From contig JAZGVH010000002.1 of assembly GCA_039889245.1 (NCBI GenBank), positions 4,402,001 through 4,466,000 of the forward strand: 64,000 nt of DNA, given 5' to 3'. The position numbers and the translations under genes are program-made. The notes under the pieces were generated by a model that ran no database searches, was not told the origin of the DNA, and saw only the letters and a list, made by a program, of their open reading frames with translations. The DNA is from Dermatophilaceae bacterium Soc4.6. GTDB lineage: Bacteria > Actinomycetota > Actinomycetes > Actinomycetales > Dermatophilaceae. Of this stretch, positions 53,823 through 63,569 are shown piece after piece. Position 1 is the stretch's first letter. Every line of letters begins with the position of its first letter.

Positions 53823-55055
53823 TCAGGCCACCTTCCCGTCGGTCCCAGCCGAGCTGACGTAGTCGGCGTGGTGCGGGTTCTCCCAGATGACCGAGCCACC
53901 CATGCCGATGCCGATGCACATGGCGGTCAGGCCGTAGCGCACCTCGGGGTGGTCGACGAACTGGCGGGCCAGCTGCGTCATCAGGCGCACACCGGAGGAG
54001 GCGAGCGGGTGACCGGTGGCGATGGCTCCGCCGTACTCGTTGACGCGAGGGTCGTCGTCGGCGATGCCGAAGTGGTCGAGGAAGGCGAGCACCTGGACGG
54101 CAAAGGCCTCGTTGAGCTCGTAGAGCCCGATGTCGTCGATGCTGAGGCCGGCGGTACGCAGCGCCTTCTCGGTGGCCGGCACCGGGCCGATGCCCATGAC
54201 CTCGGGCTCGACACCGACGAACGCGTAGGTGACCAGGCGCATACCGATCGGCAGCCCCAGTTCGGTCGCGGCCTGCTCGCTGGCCATGATGCAGGCGGTG
54301 GCGCCGTCGTTGAGGCCGGCGCTGTTGCCGGCCGTGATCCGCCCGTGCGGGCGGAACGGGGTCTTGAGGTCGGCCAGGCTCGTCAGGGTCGTGCCCGGTC
54401 GGGGCGGCTCGTCGGTCGTGGCCAGACCCCAGCCGAGCTCCTGGTGGCGCAGGGCGACCTCGACCAGGTCGGGCTGGATCTTGCCTGCGGCGTAGGCGGC
54501 GGCGAGCTTGGTCTGGGAGCCGACGGCGAAGGCGTCGGTGCGGTCCTTGGTCAGCGAGGGGAAGCGGTCGTGCAGGTTCTCGGCCGTGGCGCCCATGACG
54601 AGCGCCGACTCGTCGACCAGCTTGTCGGTCATGATCCGCGGGTTGGGGTCGACGCCCTCACCCATCGGGTGGCGCCCCATGTGCTCGACGCCACCGGCGA
54701 TCGCGACGTCGTAGGCCCCGAAGGCGATCGCGCTCGCGACGTTGGTCACGGCAGTCATCGCCCCGGCGCACATGCGGTCGATCGAGTAGCCCGGGGTGGT
54801 GTTCGGCAGGCCCGAGAGCAGGGCGGCCGTGCGGCCGAGGGTCAGGCCCTGGTCACCGATCTGGGTCGTGGCGGCGATGGCGACCTCGGCGACCTGCTCC
54901 GTGGGCAGCTCGGGGTGGCGGCGCAGCAGCTCGCGGATGCACTTGACGACCAGGTCGTCGGCGCGCGTCTGGGCGTAGATGCCCCGGTCGCCGGCCTTGC
55001 CGAAGGGCGTGCGGACGCCCTCGACGAAGACGACCTCGCTCAGGGTGCGGGGCAT
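53823..55055 (-). CDS. fadA: acetyl-CoA acyltransferase (3-ketoacyl-CoA thiolase)
   Basis: 410 aa. The thiolase nucleophile Cys lies in DRMCAGAMTAV (usually CASG), the catalytic His in YGGAIATGHPLASSG and the second Cys in TAMCIGIGMGG. SRS loop KTPFRPHGRITAGNSAG in part. Cleaves 3-ketoacyl-CoA to acetyl-CoA and shortened acyl-CoA. It is the first gene of the fadA-fadB transcript; the ATG at 55055 follows AGGAGT. Confidence 0.93.
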   Translation of the reverse strand: MPRTLSEVVFVEGVRTPFGKAGDRGIYAQTRADDLVVKCIRELLRRHPELPTEQVAEVAIAATTQIGDQGLTLGRTAALLSGLPNTTPGYSIDRMCAGAMTAVTNVASAIAFGAYDVAIAGGVEHMGRHPMGEGVDPNPRIMTDKLVDESALVMGATAENLHDRFPSLTKDRTDAFAVGSQTKLAAAYAAGKIQPDLVEVALRHQELGWGLATTDEPPRPGTTLTSLADLKTPFRPHGRITAGNSAGLNDGATACIMASEQAATELGLPIGMRLVTYAFVGVEPEVMGIGPVPATEKALRTAGLSIDDIGLYELNEAFAVQVLAFLDHFGIADDDPRVNEYGGAIATGHPLASSGVRLMTQLARQFVDHPEVRYGLTAMCIGIGMGGSVIWENPHHADYVSSAGTDGKVA

Positions 55056-55103
55056 GGTGACTCCTCGTGGTTCGGTGCGGGCCGGCGTCGGCCCTCCCCG
55101 ATG

Positions 55104-55322
55104 CTACTCGCCGGTAACCATGCTGACGCGCAGGGACTGTCCCGAGACGGTGACGACGTCGCCGTCGGCCAGCTGGCGTCCTCGTCTGAGCTCCGGCTGG
55201 TCGTTGACGCTGACCAGCCCGTCGGCCAGCATCGCCTTCACCTCGCCGCCGGCCTGCACGGCGTCCGCCACCTTGAGGAACTGGCCCAGGCGGATCCCCG
55301 CGGTCACCATCACGTCGCGCAC
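55104..55322 (-). CDS. S4-domain RNA-binding protein
   Basis: 72 aa consisting of one S4 fold (GIRLGQFLKVADAV, GGEVKAMLADGLVSVND in part, GRQLADGDVVTV), related to the YaaA/YbcJ group, which bind structured RNA or RNA-ribosome sites. The GTG at 55322 has GGAGGTGA 8 nt upstream and lies 8 nt after the RNase D stop, so it is co-transcribed with RNase D. A GTG/ATG further in (55310) is less likely. Confidence 0.85.
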   Translation of the reverse strand: MRDVMVTAGIRLGQFLKVADAVQAGGEVKAMLADGLVSVNDQPELRRGRQLADGDVVTVSGQSLRVSMVTGE

Positions 55323-55329
55323 CCCCGCA

Positions 55330-56697
55330 TCACCTCCCAGCCCGGTCGACAGCGTGGGGGAGGGAGGCCGGGTCGGCCAGCCCCTCACCGACGTGCGCGG
55401 CGCAGGCGCGAGCGATGACCGGTGCGGCGACCGCGACCTGCCAGGGCCGGGCGCCGTAGGCCGTGAGCGCGGCGGCGATGCCAGCCTCGTCGAGCCGCGC
55501 GGGTGGCGACCAGAGCACCCGCCGCAGCGTGTCGGGGGTGAGGAGGTTCTCCAGGGGCACCGCGTGCTCCTCGGCGAAGACCCCCAGCTCGTCGCGGGCC
55601 TGGGTCAGTCGCGCGGCCGCGAGCGGGTCGCGGTCGGCCCACGAGCGCTGGGGCGGTGGCCCGGTCGCGGGCAGCGTCAGCGGGGGCAGCTGCCCCTCGG
55701 GCACGGCCAGCCCCTTGCGCACGGCCTCGAGCCACGGGCGGGGGTTGCGGCGGGCCAGGCGCAGCTCCTTGGGCTCGAGGTCGGTCGGGGTCGTGGGGGC
55801 GAGCAGGGCGAGGTCGACGAGCACGGCGTCGTTGAGCACGCGCCCGGGTGAGGTGTCGCGCTGCTGGGCGAGACGTTCGCGGGCCTCCCACAGCTCGCGC
55901 ACGATGGCGACGGTGCGTCGCTTGCGCACCTTGTGCATGCCCGACGTGCGCCGCCACGGGTCGACGCGCACAGCGGGGCCGGCGAAGTCGAGCAGGGCGT
56001 GGAACTCCTCCTGCGCCCACCCGAGCTTGCCCTGCGCCTCGAGGTCGGCGGCGATGCAGTCGCGCAGCTGCACGAGCACCTCGACGTCGAGCGCGGCATA
56101 CCGCAGCCAGGGCTCGGGCAGCGGGCGCGTCGACCAGTCGACGGCGGAGTGCTCCTTGGCCAGCGACAGGCCCAGGTAGTGCTCGACGGCGGCGCCGAGG
56201 CCCACCCGCGGCAGGCCCACCAGGCGGGCGCCGAGCTCGGTGTCGAAGAGGCGCTGAGGGCGCAGGCCGATCTCGGCGAGGCAGGCCAGGTCCTGGGTGG
56301 CGGCGTGCAGGACCCACTCGGCGTCACCGATGGCCTCGCCCAGCGGGCTCAGGTCGGGCAGGGCAGCCGGGTCGATCAGCAAGGTGCCCGACCCTTCGCG
56401 GCGCAGCTGCACGAGGTAGGCGCGCTGGCCGTAGCGGTGACCGGATGCGCGCTCGGCGTCGATGGCGACGGGCCCGGTGCCCCTGGCCATCGCCTCGGCT
56501 GCCTCGAGCAGCTCCCGCTCCTCCGTGACCACGTCGGGCACCCCGTCGGCGGGGGCCAGCAGTGGCACCAGCTCGCGCTCGGGCTGCGCGGGCTCCTCGG
56601 GCTCCTCGGTGGTGCGGGGGTCGGTGTCGACGTCGGCTGCGACGGGGGTGGGCCCGTCGTCCGGCGACGCGGCTGGGGTCCCCGAGTCGTCGCTCAT
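55330..56697 (-). CDS. rnd: ribonuclease D-like 3'-5' exonuclease with HRDC domain
   Basis: 455 aa. The DEDD exonuclease domain (about 75-270) has VAIDAERASGHRYGQRAYLVQL (in part; DxE) and WVLHAATQDLACL. The middle Asp lies near FDTELGARLVG and the last motif near YAALDVEVL. A C-terminal HRDC domain (about 285-365) binds nucleic acid. The N-terminal 45 residues are acidic low-complexity. It trims tRNA precursors or structured RNA. Order RNase D-DUF3000-hemE follows M. tuberculosis Rv2681-Rv2678c. Confidence 0.9.
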   Translation of the reverse strand: MSDDSGTPAASPDDGPTPVAADVDTDPRTTEEPEEPAQPERELVPLLAPADGVPDVVTEERELLEAAEAMARGTGPVAIDAERASGHRYGQRAYLVQLRREGSGTLLIDPAALPDLSPLGEAIGDAEWVLHAATQDLACLAEIGLRPQRLFDTELGARLVGLPRVGLGAAVEHYLGLSLAKEHSAVDWSTRPLPEPWLRYAALDVEVLVQLRDCIAADLEAQGKLGWAQEEFHALLDFAGPAVRVDPWRRTSGMHKVRKRRTVAIVRELWEARERLAQQRDTSPGRVLNDAVLVDLALLAPTTPTDLEPKELRLARRNPRPWLEAVRKGLAVPEGQLPPLTLPATGPPPQRSWADRDPLAAARLTQARDELGVFAEEHAVPLENLLTPDTLRRVLWSPPARLDEAGIAAALTAYGARPWQVAVAAPVIARACAAHVGEGLADPASLPHAVDRAGR

Positions 56698-56730
56698 CCT
56701 CTGACCCTAAGCCCAGCGCATGCGGCGGGC

Positions 56731-57312
56731 TCAGCGTCGGGGGCCAGGGAGGGCGACGACGCCCTCGGGCAGCGGGGGCAGTCCGGCGATGGTGCACAGC
56801 AGGTCCGACCACGCGAGCAGGTGCCGCCCCACGTCGCCCCCCTGGGGGGTCCACGACGCGCGGACCTCCATCTCGACGCTGGGCTCGCGGTCGGCGAGAC
56901 CGGCGAAGCTCTCGGAGACGACGCGGGTCACCGTGCCGGCCTCGCTGCGGTAGTCGACCCCCCGCGTCTCGAGCGCGTCGACCAACCACGACCAGCCCAC
57001 CGACCCGAGCATCGGGTCGGTGGCGACCTCGGGCTCGAGCTCGGCGCGGGCGAAGGTGACGATGCGCCACTCGCCCTCCCACGGATGAGGGGCGGAGGGG
57101 TCGTGCAGCAGGACGAAGCGACCGGAGGCGAGCTCGTCGTCGTCGGCCCCGGCTGCGACCTCGGCGGTGAGGGCCACGGCATACGGCGCGATGCGCTGGG
57201 GGGCGGGCACCTCGGTCAGGCGCACCTCGGGGCGCAGCCGCGCGTCACGCAGGGCGGCCACCGCCCTGGCGAAGTCAGGTGAGGAGTCACCCGGGATCGA
57301 TCGTTCGCGCAC
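56731..57312 (-). CDS. DUF3000 protein
   Basis: 193 aa conserved actinobacterial protein; the DUF3000 block is FARAVAALRDARLRPEV in part through FVLLHDPSAPHPWEGEWR, VGWSWLVDALETRGVDY and VEMEVRASW. Function unknown. The GTG at 57312 gives a compact N-terminus; longer in-frame extensions run into the divergent gene. It precedes RNase D by 33 nt in the same direction. Confidence 0.87.
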   Translation of the reverse strand: MRERSIPGDSSPDFARAVAALRDARLRPEVRLTEVPAPQRIAPYAVALTAEVAAGADDDELASGRFVLLHDPSAPHPWEGEWRIVTFARAELEPEVATDPMLGSVGWSWLVDALETRGVDYRSEAGTVTRVVSESFAGLADREPSVEMEVRASWTPQGGDVGRHLLAWSDLLCTIAGLPPLPEGVVALPGPRR

Positions 57313-57360
57313 TCCACGAGAGTAGGTCGCACCGCCGAGCAGGGGCCCACGCCACGCCGG

Positions 57361-57366
57361 TACGGT
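57361..57366 (+). promoter_or_regulatory. -10 box TACGGT for a leaderless EamA transcript
   Basis: TACGGT ends 7 nt before the GTG at 57374 and sets that start over the GTG at 57365, which would overlap the box. Confidence 0.5.
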
Positions 57367-57373
57367 GTGGCGG

Positions 57374-58198
57374 GTGTCAGCCCTGCTCGCCCTGCTCTCC
57401 TCGCTGGTCTGGGGGACCAGTGACTTCCTCGGCGGGCTCTGTGCGAAGCGGCTGCCGGCGATCGCGGTGGTCGGCTCGTCGCAGATCGTGGGCCTGCTCG
57501 CGATGACCGTCTTCGTGCTCGCCGGCCATCCCCTGCACGGCACGGCCTGGATCCCGTATGCCGTCCCGGCCGGCCTGGTCGGCTCCCTCGCCCTGTGCGC
57601 GTTCTACGTCGCGCTCTCCAGCGGCACGATGGGGGTCGTCGCGCCCATCGCCGCCAGCGGGGCGGCCGTGCCCGTCCTGCTGGGGGTCGCCTTCGGTGAC
57701 CAGCCGAGTGCGCTGGTGTGGGCCGGGATGGCCGTCGCCGTGCTGGGGACCGTCCTGGCGAGCGGCCCGGACCTGCGCGGGGGGGTGTCCGCCCGCCCGG
57801 TCGGTCTGGCCGCCGTCTCGGCCGTGGGGTTCGGGCTGGTGCTGTTCCTCATCGACCGGGGGGCCGACACGTCGCTCGTGTCCACGCTGTGGGGCATGCG
57901 GCTGACCAGCGCCCTGGTCTTCGCCGCCGTCGCCGCGCGGCTGCGCAGCGTGGGCGGGGTGCGGCCGCGCGACCTGACCTGGCTGCTGCCGATCGGCCTC
58001 GGCGACCTCGGGGCGAACGCGCTCTTCGCGATCGCCGCCGGGATGGGCCTGGTGAGCGTGGTCGGTGTGCTCTCGTCGCTCTATCCCGTCGCGACGATCC
58101 TGCTGGCCCGCGTCGTGCTGCAGGAGCGGCTGATGCGGGTGCAGGCGGTGGGCGTGGTCGTGTCGCTGCTCGGCGTCGTCGCCATCGCGGCGGGGTGA
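57374..58198 (+). CDS. EamA-family (DMT) transporter
   Basis: 274 aa with ten predicted helices in two EamA repeats (about 1-135 and 140-274): [39 protein letters not shown] in part, [33 protein letters not shown]. Drug/metabolite exporters of the membrane; the substrate cannot be read. Short loops, no soluble domain. It precedes hemE by 31 nt; co-transcription is possible. Confidence 0.88.
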   Translation: MSALLALLSSLVWGTSDFLGGLCAKRLPAIAVVGSSQIVGLLAMTVFVLAGHPLHGTAWIPYAVPAGLVGSLALCAFYVALSSGTMGVVAPIAASGAAVPVLLGVAFGDQPSALVWAGMAVAVLGTVLASGPDLRGGVSARPVGLAAVSAVGFGLVLFLIDRGADTSLVSTLWGMRLTSALVFAAVAARLRSVGGVRPRDLTWLLPIGLGDLGANALFAIAAGMGLVSVVGVLSSLYPVATILLARVVLQERLMRVQAVGVVVSLLGVVAIAAG

Positions 58199-58229
58199 CC
58201 GGCGGGCCCCGCGTGGCCCGCGTGGGACG

Positions 58230-59336
58230 ATGGAGACCGTGACGACCACCGCGCGCGAGAGCGCTGACACCACCGAGACCGGCCGCCCGACCAGACCCGC
58301 GACCACTGCGCGGGACAGTGACCTCGTGCGGGCCGCCCGGCGTCTTCCGGTGCGCCGCACCCCCGTCTGGTTCATGCGACAGGCCGGTCGGTCGTTGCCG
58401 GAGTATCGCGCGGTGCGGGCCGACGTGCCGATGCTCGAGTCCTGCCGGCGACCCGACCTCGTCACCGAGATCACGCTGCAGCCCGTGCGCCGCCACGGCG
58501 TCGACGCTGCGATCTTCTTCAGCGACATCGTCGTGCCGCTGGCTGCCGTCGGGGTCGACCTCGACATCGTGCCCGGCGTCGGCCCCGTGGTGGCCCAGCC
58601 CTTCAGCAGCTGGGCCGACCTCGACCGGCTCCCCGAGCTGACCCCCGAGCACGTGCCCGACATCACGCAGTCGGTTCAGCTGCTCGTGGCACAGCTCGGC
58701 GCGACGCCGCTCATCGGCTTCGCCGGGGCGCCCTTCACCCTCGCGTCCTACCTCGTCGAGGGTGGCCCGAGCAAGGGTCACGAGCGCACCAAGGCCCTCA
58801 TGCACGGCGACCCCGACCTGTGGAACGCGTTGTGCGCCAGGCTCGCCCAGATCTCCGGCGCCTTCCTGCGGGTGCAGGCCGGTGCGGGGGCCAGCGTCGT
58901 GCAGCTCTTCGACTCGTGGGCCGGTGCCCTCGCCCGTGCCGACTACGAGCGCCTCGTCCAGCCCCACTCCCGGGTCGCGCTCGCGGCGGTGGCAGACCTC
59001 GACGTGCCGACGATCCACTTCGGGGTCGGCACCGGCGAGCTGCTCGCCTCGATGGGCGCAGCGGGCGCCGACGTCGTCGGTGTCGACTTCCGCGTGTCGC
59101 TGACCGACGCCCTCGCCCGCCTCGACGGCCGCTACGCCGTGCAGGGCAACCTCGACCCCGCGCTGCTCTTCGCGCCGTGGCCGGCGATCGAGCGCCGGGT
59201 CCGCGAGATCGTCGCCGAGGGACGGCTCGCTCCGGGCCACATCTTCAACCTCGGCCACGGCGTGCCGCCCAGCACCGACCCCGAGGTGCTGACCCGGGTG
59301 GTCGAGCTCGTGCACGAGATCTCGGTGCGCGACTGA
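58230..59336 (+). CDS. hemE: uroporphyrinogen decarboxylase
   Basis: 368 aa. Decarboxylates uroporphyrinogen III to coproporphyrinogen III. Hallmarks: [16 protein letters not shown], the [10 protein letters not shown] loop, [13 protein letters not shown], and the C-terminal [14 protein letters not shown]. The N-terminal 30 residues are Thr/Arg-rich extra. ATG at 58230; GTG at 58239 is an alternative. It is the branch enzyme feeding CgoX and ChdC, which lie 1.5 kb downstream; the DUF4349 gene in between runs the other way. Confidence 0.94.
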   Translation: METVTTTARESADTTETGRPTRPATTARDSDLVRAARRLPVRRTPVWFMRQAGRSLPEYRAVRADVPMLESCRRPDLVTEITLQPVRRHGVDAAIFFSDIVVPLAAVGVDLDIVPGVGPVVAQPFSSWADLDRLPELTPEHVPDITQSVQLLVAQLGATPLIGFAGAPFTLASYLVEGGPSKGHERTKALMHGDPDLWNALCARLAQISGAFLRVQAGAGASVVQLFDSWAGALARADYERLVQPHSRVALAAVADLDVPTIHFGVGTGELLASMGAAGADVVGVDFRVSLTDALARLDGRYAVQGNLDPALLFAPWPAIERRVREIVAEGRLAPGHIFNLGHGVPPSTDPEVLTRVVELVHEISVRD

Positions 59337-59430
59337 CGCGCGCCAGCCCTCCCTACGCCGGAGTCGGCCGGGCCCTCCGGACGCCGCGTCGGGCCGCGAC
59401 CGGGCAGGGACCGCCCTCAGGGTGAGGTCG

Positions 59431-59485
59431 ACTCAGAGTCAACCTCTTCCGGAAGCGCAGTCGGGTGCAGCAACTCAGAGTCAAC
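59431..59485 (+). repeat. 13-bp direct repeat ACTCAGAGTCAAC in a 235-bp gap
   Basis: Exact copies at 59431-59443 and 59473-59485, 42 bp apart, each including the near-palindrome GACTC-A-GAGTC/AACTCAGAGTC. The gap 59337-59571 between the convergent hemE and DUF4349 genes holds no supportable gene. It may be a regulatory or termination element. Confidence 0.5.
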
Positions 59486-59571
59486 ACCCACCCGGGGCAC
59501 GTGCCGGACCGGCCAGTCGAGCACCCGCAGGAGACGCGGGTCAGCAACCGAGGGCGGGAGGCTGCCGAGCC

Positions 59572-60717
59572 TCAGACCCGCTCGTGCGGGTCTCCCTCAC
59601 CCTCGGGGGCCGGGGCACCGACCAGGAGAGGCTGGGGCTGAGGGCTCTCGTCGCCGCCAGCACTCGCGACGACGGCAGGCTCGACCGGCTGCGACCGGCG
59701 TCGACGCCACCACGCCACCACCGGGAGCCCGAGGATCGCGGCGGCGGCGACGAACGGCAGCACTGCCCCGAGCCCGGTCGCGAGCCCGGTGGCCACGGTG
59801 ACGAATCCTGACCACCCGGCGCGCAGGCCCGACAGGAAGCCCGAGCCGTCGTCGCTCCGCGTGCCCGGGCTGGAGCCGAGGGCCGCGAGGCTGACGGTGA
59901 CCGTCGCCATCGTGGTCTGCCCGTCGAGGGCGGCGAGCTGGGCCTTGAGTGCCTCGAGGTCGGCCTCGCGCCGGCTCAGCTCACCCTCGAGGGACACGAT
60001 CTGGTCGATCGCCGACGCCTTGGTCATCAGGGCGCGCACGCGGTCGATGCTCGCCGTCATCGTCGCGATGCGCGAGGTGGTGTCGACGTAGGTGCTGGTC
60101 ACGTCCTGCGTGCTGGTCGAGCGCTGGGTGACGGTGCCGAGCCGGCTGAGCTGGTCGAGCGTCGCCGAGAGCCGGGCGACCGGCACCGAGACGGTCATGG
60201 TGCCCGAGGTCCTGGCGCCGGAGATCGTCGCGCCCGACGTGGAGGCCGACGTGGAGGCCGACGTGGAGGCCGCCTTCTTGGCCGGCTCGGTCGCCGGGTC
60301 CGGGGTGGCCAGTCCCACCGGGGGCGACCCGTCGGAGCCGCTGTCGACGGTCACGAGATCCTCGGCGGTCACCGCACCTCCGACCCCGGCAGCGATGGCG
60401 CGCACGTCGACGGCGCTGGCCAGCACGTCGTCGACCCGCAGCAGCAACGAGGCGGTCTTCACGAGGCGCTGGGTGCTCGCGGCGAGCGCTGACGAGGTGA
60501 CGCCGCTCTTCGACGCGTTCGCGCCGGCGCCGGCGACCGCGGAGTCGGCGAGGGGCGCGGCTGCCCTGACATCGGCGGGGGCCGGGGCCGCTGCGACGTC
60601 GGCCGAGCTGGAGGTGCTGCCGCTGCCGCTGCAGCCGCCGAGGGCCAAGAGCGTGGCCACGGCGACGGACGCGGTCGTGGCCACGAGGCGCCGACGGCGG
60701 GACTCGGATGCGTGCAC
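59572..60717 (-). CDS. DUF4349 lipoprotein
   Basis: 381 aa. The signal peptide ends in a lipobox LALGGC (Cys near residue 28), so it should be lipidated outside the membrane. A Ser/Ala/Thr-rich stretch follows, then the DUF4349 domain (about 80-310, with a coiled coil near LMTKASAIDQIVSLEGELSRRE in part). A C-terminal transmembrane helix (VLPFVAAAAILGLPVVAWW) ends in a basic and then acidic tail. Function unknown; the family is often near sigma factors or membrane stress genes. GTG at 60717 follows AGGAGGT. Confidence 0.87.
   Translation of the reverse strand: MHASESRRRRLVATTASVAVATLLALGGCSGSGSTSSSADVAAAPAPADVRAAAPLADSAVAGAGANASKSGVTSSALAASTQRLVKTASLLLRVDDVLASAVDVRAIAAGVGGAVTAEDLVTVDSGSDGSPPVGLATPDPATEPAKKAASTSASTSASTSGATISGARTSGTMTVSVPVARLSATLDQLSRLGTVTQRSTSTQDVTSTYVDTTSRIATMTASIDRVRALMTKASAIDQIVSLEGELSRREADLEALKAQLAALDGQTTMATVTVSLAALGSSPGTRSDDGSGFLSGLRAGWSGFVTVATGLATGLGAVLPFVAAAAILGLPVVAWWRRRRSQPVEPAVVASAGGDESPQPQPLLVGAPAPEGEGDPHERV
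60236..60271 (-). repeat. three tandem 12-bp units in the DUF4349 gene
   Basis: GACGTGGAGGCC at 60236-60247, 60248-60259 and 60260-60271 encode the STSA repeat of a disordered linker. Confidence 0.75.
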
Positions 60718-60830
60718 GGGAGACCTCCTGGAGGGGAACGAGTTGTGTGACGGAAGGACACGCCGGGCCCCGCGCGTCGTTCCCCGGTGGCGGGTCACGA
60801 CCTGGTCTCGGTGTCTGCGAAAGTGGACGG

Positions 60831-62285
60831 ATGCGCAGGGTCGTCGTCGTCGGGGCAGGGATCGCCGGCCTCGCTGCGGCCTGGGAGCTCACCGCTGCGA
60901 CGGACGGCAGTGACCGTCGTGAGCCCCTCGAGGTCGTCGTGCTCGAGGCGTCACCCGTGGCGGGTGGCAAGCTGCGCACCGGTGAGGTCGCGGGTCATCG
61001 CCTCGACGTGGGCGCCGAGTCCGTGCTCGCCCGCCGCCCCGAGGCCCTGGCGCTGCTGGACGAGACCGGGCTCTGGGGTCCCGTCGTGCACCCGGTCGGC
61101 TCCGGCGCCACGATCTGGTCGCGGGGCCGCCACCACCCGTTGCCTCCTCGGACCCTCATGGGCGTGCCCTCCGACCCCGGCACGGCGCTCGGTCTGCTCA
61201 CGCCCGACGAGGTGGAGCGGCTGCGCCGCGAGCGGGCGCTGCCGCCTCTGGAGCACGACGTGTCGGTCGGCGACTTCGTCGAGCAGCGGGTCGGCGCCGC
61301 CGTCGTCGACCGCCTGGTCGAGCCGCTGCTCGCCGGCGTCTACGCCGGTCACGCCCGTCACCTGTCGCTGGAGGCCTCCATACCTGCGCTGTATGCCGCT
61401 GGGCGGCGGGGTGAGTCGGTGGTCGACACCGCCGCCGTCGCCGCAGCGGCCGCCCTCGGCGACGTATCGGCGCCGCGCCCGGTCTTCGCCGGTTATCGCG
61501 GCGGGCTCGGGGTGATGGTCGCCGACCTCGTGCACCGACTGGAGGCGGCGGGAGTCGTGGTGCGCACCGGGGTCACGGTGCGGTCCCTCGAGCGAGCCGT
61601 GCACGGGTGGCTCGTCACGTCGGGGCCGACGACGACCCCCGAGCAGCTGCCCGCCGACGCCGTCGTCCTCGCGGTGCCGGCGGCGCCAGCCGCACGCCTG
61701 CTGGGCGGTGTCGCGCCAGCGGCGGCAACGGTGCTCGCGCAGGTGCCGTACGCCTCGATCGCCGTCGTCACCCTCGCGGTGCCGCGCCGTGGCCTCGCCG
61801 ACCTGCTGGGCCCGCCGGCGCTCACCGGCAGCTCGGGCTTCCTCGTGCCGCCGACCGAGCCGGTGACCCTCAAGGCCGCCACCTTCAGCTTTGCCAAGTG
61901 GGGGTGGGTCGACGCGCTCGACCCCGACCTCGTGCTCCTGCGGGCCTCGGTCGGCCGAGCGGGAGAGGAGGCGACGCTGCAGCGCGACGACGCCGACATC
62001 GTGCGCACCGTGGTCGACGACCTCGGCATGATCCTCGGCGGCGCCCTGCCCCCGCTGGTCGACCACCACCTGCAGCGGTGGGGGGGTGCGCTGCCGCAGT
62101 ATGCCGTGGGTCACGTCGGGCGGGTCGCGACGGTGCGTGGCACCGTCGCCTCCGTGCCGGGGCTCGCGGTCGCCGGGGCCGCCTACGACGGGGTGGGGGT
62201 GCCGGCCTGCATCGGCTCGGGCCGCGCCGCCGCGCAACACGTGCTGACCCACCTGCGTGGGCTCGAGGCGCAGGCGCGAGAATGA
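60831..62285 (+). CDS. cgoX: coproporphyrinogen III oxidase (oxygen-dependent, CgoX/HemY type)
   Basis: 484 aa FAD enzyme oxidising coproporphyrinogen III to coproporphyrin III in the Gram-positive pathway; often annotated hemY/hemG protoporphyrinogen oxidase. FAD motif [17 protein letters not shown], then [12 protein letters not shown]; substrate region [35 protein letters not shown] in part; C-terminal FAD loop [21 protein letters not shown] at 60831. chdC starts 5 nt after its stop, so the two are an operon. Confidence 0.92.
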   Translation: MRRVVVVGAGIAGLAAAWELTAATDGSDRREPLEVVVLEASPVAGGKLRTGEVAGHRLDVGAESVLARRPEALALLDETGLWGPVVHPVGSGATIWSRGRHHPLPPRTLMGVPSDPGTALGLLTPDEVERLRRERALPPLEHDVSVGDFVEQRVGAAVVDRLVEPLLAGVYAGHARHLSLEASIPALYAAGRRGESVVDTAAVAAAAALGDVSAPRPVFAGYRGGLGVMVADLVHRLEAAGVVVRTGVTVRSLERAVHGWLVTSGPTTTPEQLPADAVVLAVPAAPAARLLGGVAPAAATVLAQVPYASIAVVTLAVPRRGLADLLGPPALTGSSGFLVPPTEPVTLKAATFSFAKWGWVDALDPDLVLLRASVGRAGEEATLQRDDADIVRTVVDDLGMILGGALPPLVDHHLQRWGGALPQYAVGHVGRVATVRGTVASVPGLAVAGAAYDGVGVPACIGSGRAAAQHVLTHLRGLEAQARE

Positions 62286-62289
62286 GGGC

Positions 62290-62997
62290 ATGAGCACCCG
62301 CAAGCCCTCACCGTCCCAGGTCCGCGAGATCAACGGCACGATTCGTTACGCCATGTGGTCGGTGTTCGCCGCCGCCGCGCCCGTGGGTGATGCCGACCGC
62401 GAGCAGATGGCGGCCGAGGTCACCACGCTGGTCGACGAGCTCGCGGGCGAGGACGTGCTCGTGCGCGGCTTCTACGACGTCGCGGGTCTGCGCGCCGACG
62501 CCGACTTCATGGTCTGGTGGCACGCCGAGACCATCGAGGCGCTGCAGTCGGCCTACCACCGCTTCCTCAAGACCGGGCTGGGCGAGCTGCTCGACCCGGT
62601 GTGGTCGGTCGCCGCGCTGCACCGCCCGGCCGAGTTCAACAAGAGCCACGTCCCCGCCTTCCTCGCCGGCGAGGAGCCGAAGAAGTACATCTGCGTCTAC
62701 CCGTTCGTGCGGTCCTACGACTGGTACCTCATCGACGACAAGGAGCGTCGCGACATGCTCGTCGAGCACGGGCAGATGGCCCGCGACTTCCCTGACGTGC
62801 GCGCCAACACCATCGCGTCGTTCGCGCTCGGTGACTACGAGTGGGTGCTGGCCTTCGAGGCCGACGAGCTGCACCGCATCGTCGACCTCATGCGCGAGCT
62901 GCGGGCCTCCAAGGCGCGCAACCACGTGCGCGAGGAGGTGCCGTTCTACACCGGCCCCCGCGTCGAGGTCGACGCCCTCGTCGACGCGCTGCGCTGA
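62290..62997 (+). CDS. chdC: coproheme decarboxylase (HemQ)
   Basis: 235 aa chlorite-dismutase-fold enzyme that decarboxylates Fe-coproporphyrin to heme b using peroxide, the last step of the coproporphyrin route. The key Tyr lies in [14 protein letters not shown]; the substrate channel and proximal His region follow ([15 protein letters not shown]). The family shows [13 protein letters not shown] near the C-terminus. ATG at 62290 directly downstream of cgoX. It requires CpfC (at 27831) to act just before it. Confidence 0.94.
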   Translation: MSTRKPSPSQVREINGTIRYAMWSVFAAAAPVGDADREQMAAEVTTLVDELAGEDVLVRGFYDVAGLRADADFMVWWHAETIEALQSAYHRFLKTGLGELLDPVWSVAALHRPAEFNKSHVPAFLAGEEPKKYICVYPFVRSYDWYLIDDKERRDMLVEHGQMARDFPDVRANTIASFALGDYEWVLAFEADELHRIVDLMRELRASKARNHVREEVPFYTGPRVEVDALVDALR

Positions 62998-63033
62998 CGA
63001 GGGCGCCGGGGGTCAGCCGAGTCCCGTTGAGGG

Positions 63034-63480
63034 TCAGGCCTTCTGGTTCAGCGTCATGCTGATCGAGTTGATGCAGTAGCGCTGGTCGGTGGGCGTGCCG
63101 AAGCCCTCCCCCTCGAAGACGTGGCCCAGGTGCGACCCGCAGTTGGCGCACCGCACCTCGACCCGCTTGCTACCCATCGAGCGGTCCTCGATGTACTCCA
63201 CGCGCTCCTCGGCCAGCGGGGCGTAGAAGGACGGCCACCCGCAGTGCGAGTGGAACTTGGTGTCGCTGCGGAAGAGCTCGTGGCCGCACGCCCGGCAGGA
63301 GTAGACCCCCTCGGTCTCGGTGTCGGTGTACTCCCCGGCGTAGGGGCGCTCGGTCCCGGCCTTGCGCAGCACCTGGTACTCGGCGGGCGTGAGCTCCTCG
63401 CGCCACTGCGCGTCGGTCTTGCTCACGGCATACGTCTTGGTGCCTGGGGTCAGGTCGGTCACAGGGGTCGTGTCGCTCAC
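63034..63480 (-). CDS. msrB: peptide methionine-R-sulfoxide reductase
   Basis: 148 aa repair enzyme reducing Met-R-sulfoxide. Zinc Cys pairs in YSCRACGHELF and RCANCGSHLGHVF; the catalytic Cys in RYCINSISM. GTG at 63480 is chosen because GGAGG lies 7-12 nt upstream; an in-frame ATG 30 nt earlier would add an Arg-rich leader. It converges on chdC, the same order as M. tuberculosis Rv2674-Rv2676c. Confidence 0.93.
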   Translation of the reverse strand: MSDTTPVTDLTPGTKTYAVSKTDAQWREELTPAEYQVLRKAGTERPYAGEYTDTETEGVYSCRACGHELFRSDTKFHSHCGWPSFYAPLAEERVEYIEDRSMGSKRVEVRCANCGSHLGHVFEGEGFGTPTDQRYCINSISMTLNQKA

Positions 63481-63527
63481 AGGGGTCCTCCGTCGTCGGA
63501 ACAGCATCACCCATCACAACACGCCGA

Positions 63528-63551
63528 GGCGGGGGGTTTCATCCCCCCGCC
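63528..63551 (-). terminator. hairpin after the partial secreted nuclease gene
   Basis: GGCGGGGGG-TTTCAT-CCCCCCGCC: perfect 9-bp stem, 6-nt loop, 18 nt past the stop of the leftward gene ending at 63570. No T-run follows. Confidence 0.6.
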
Positions 63552-63569
63552 CCGGAGTGTGCCCGCTCG

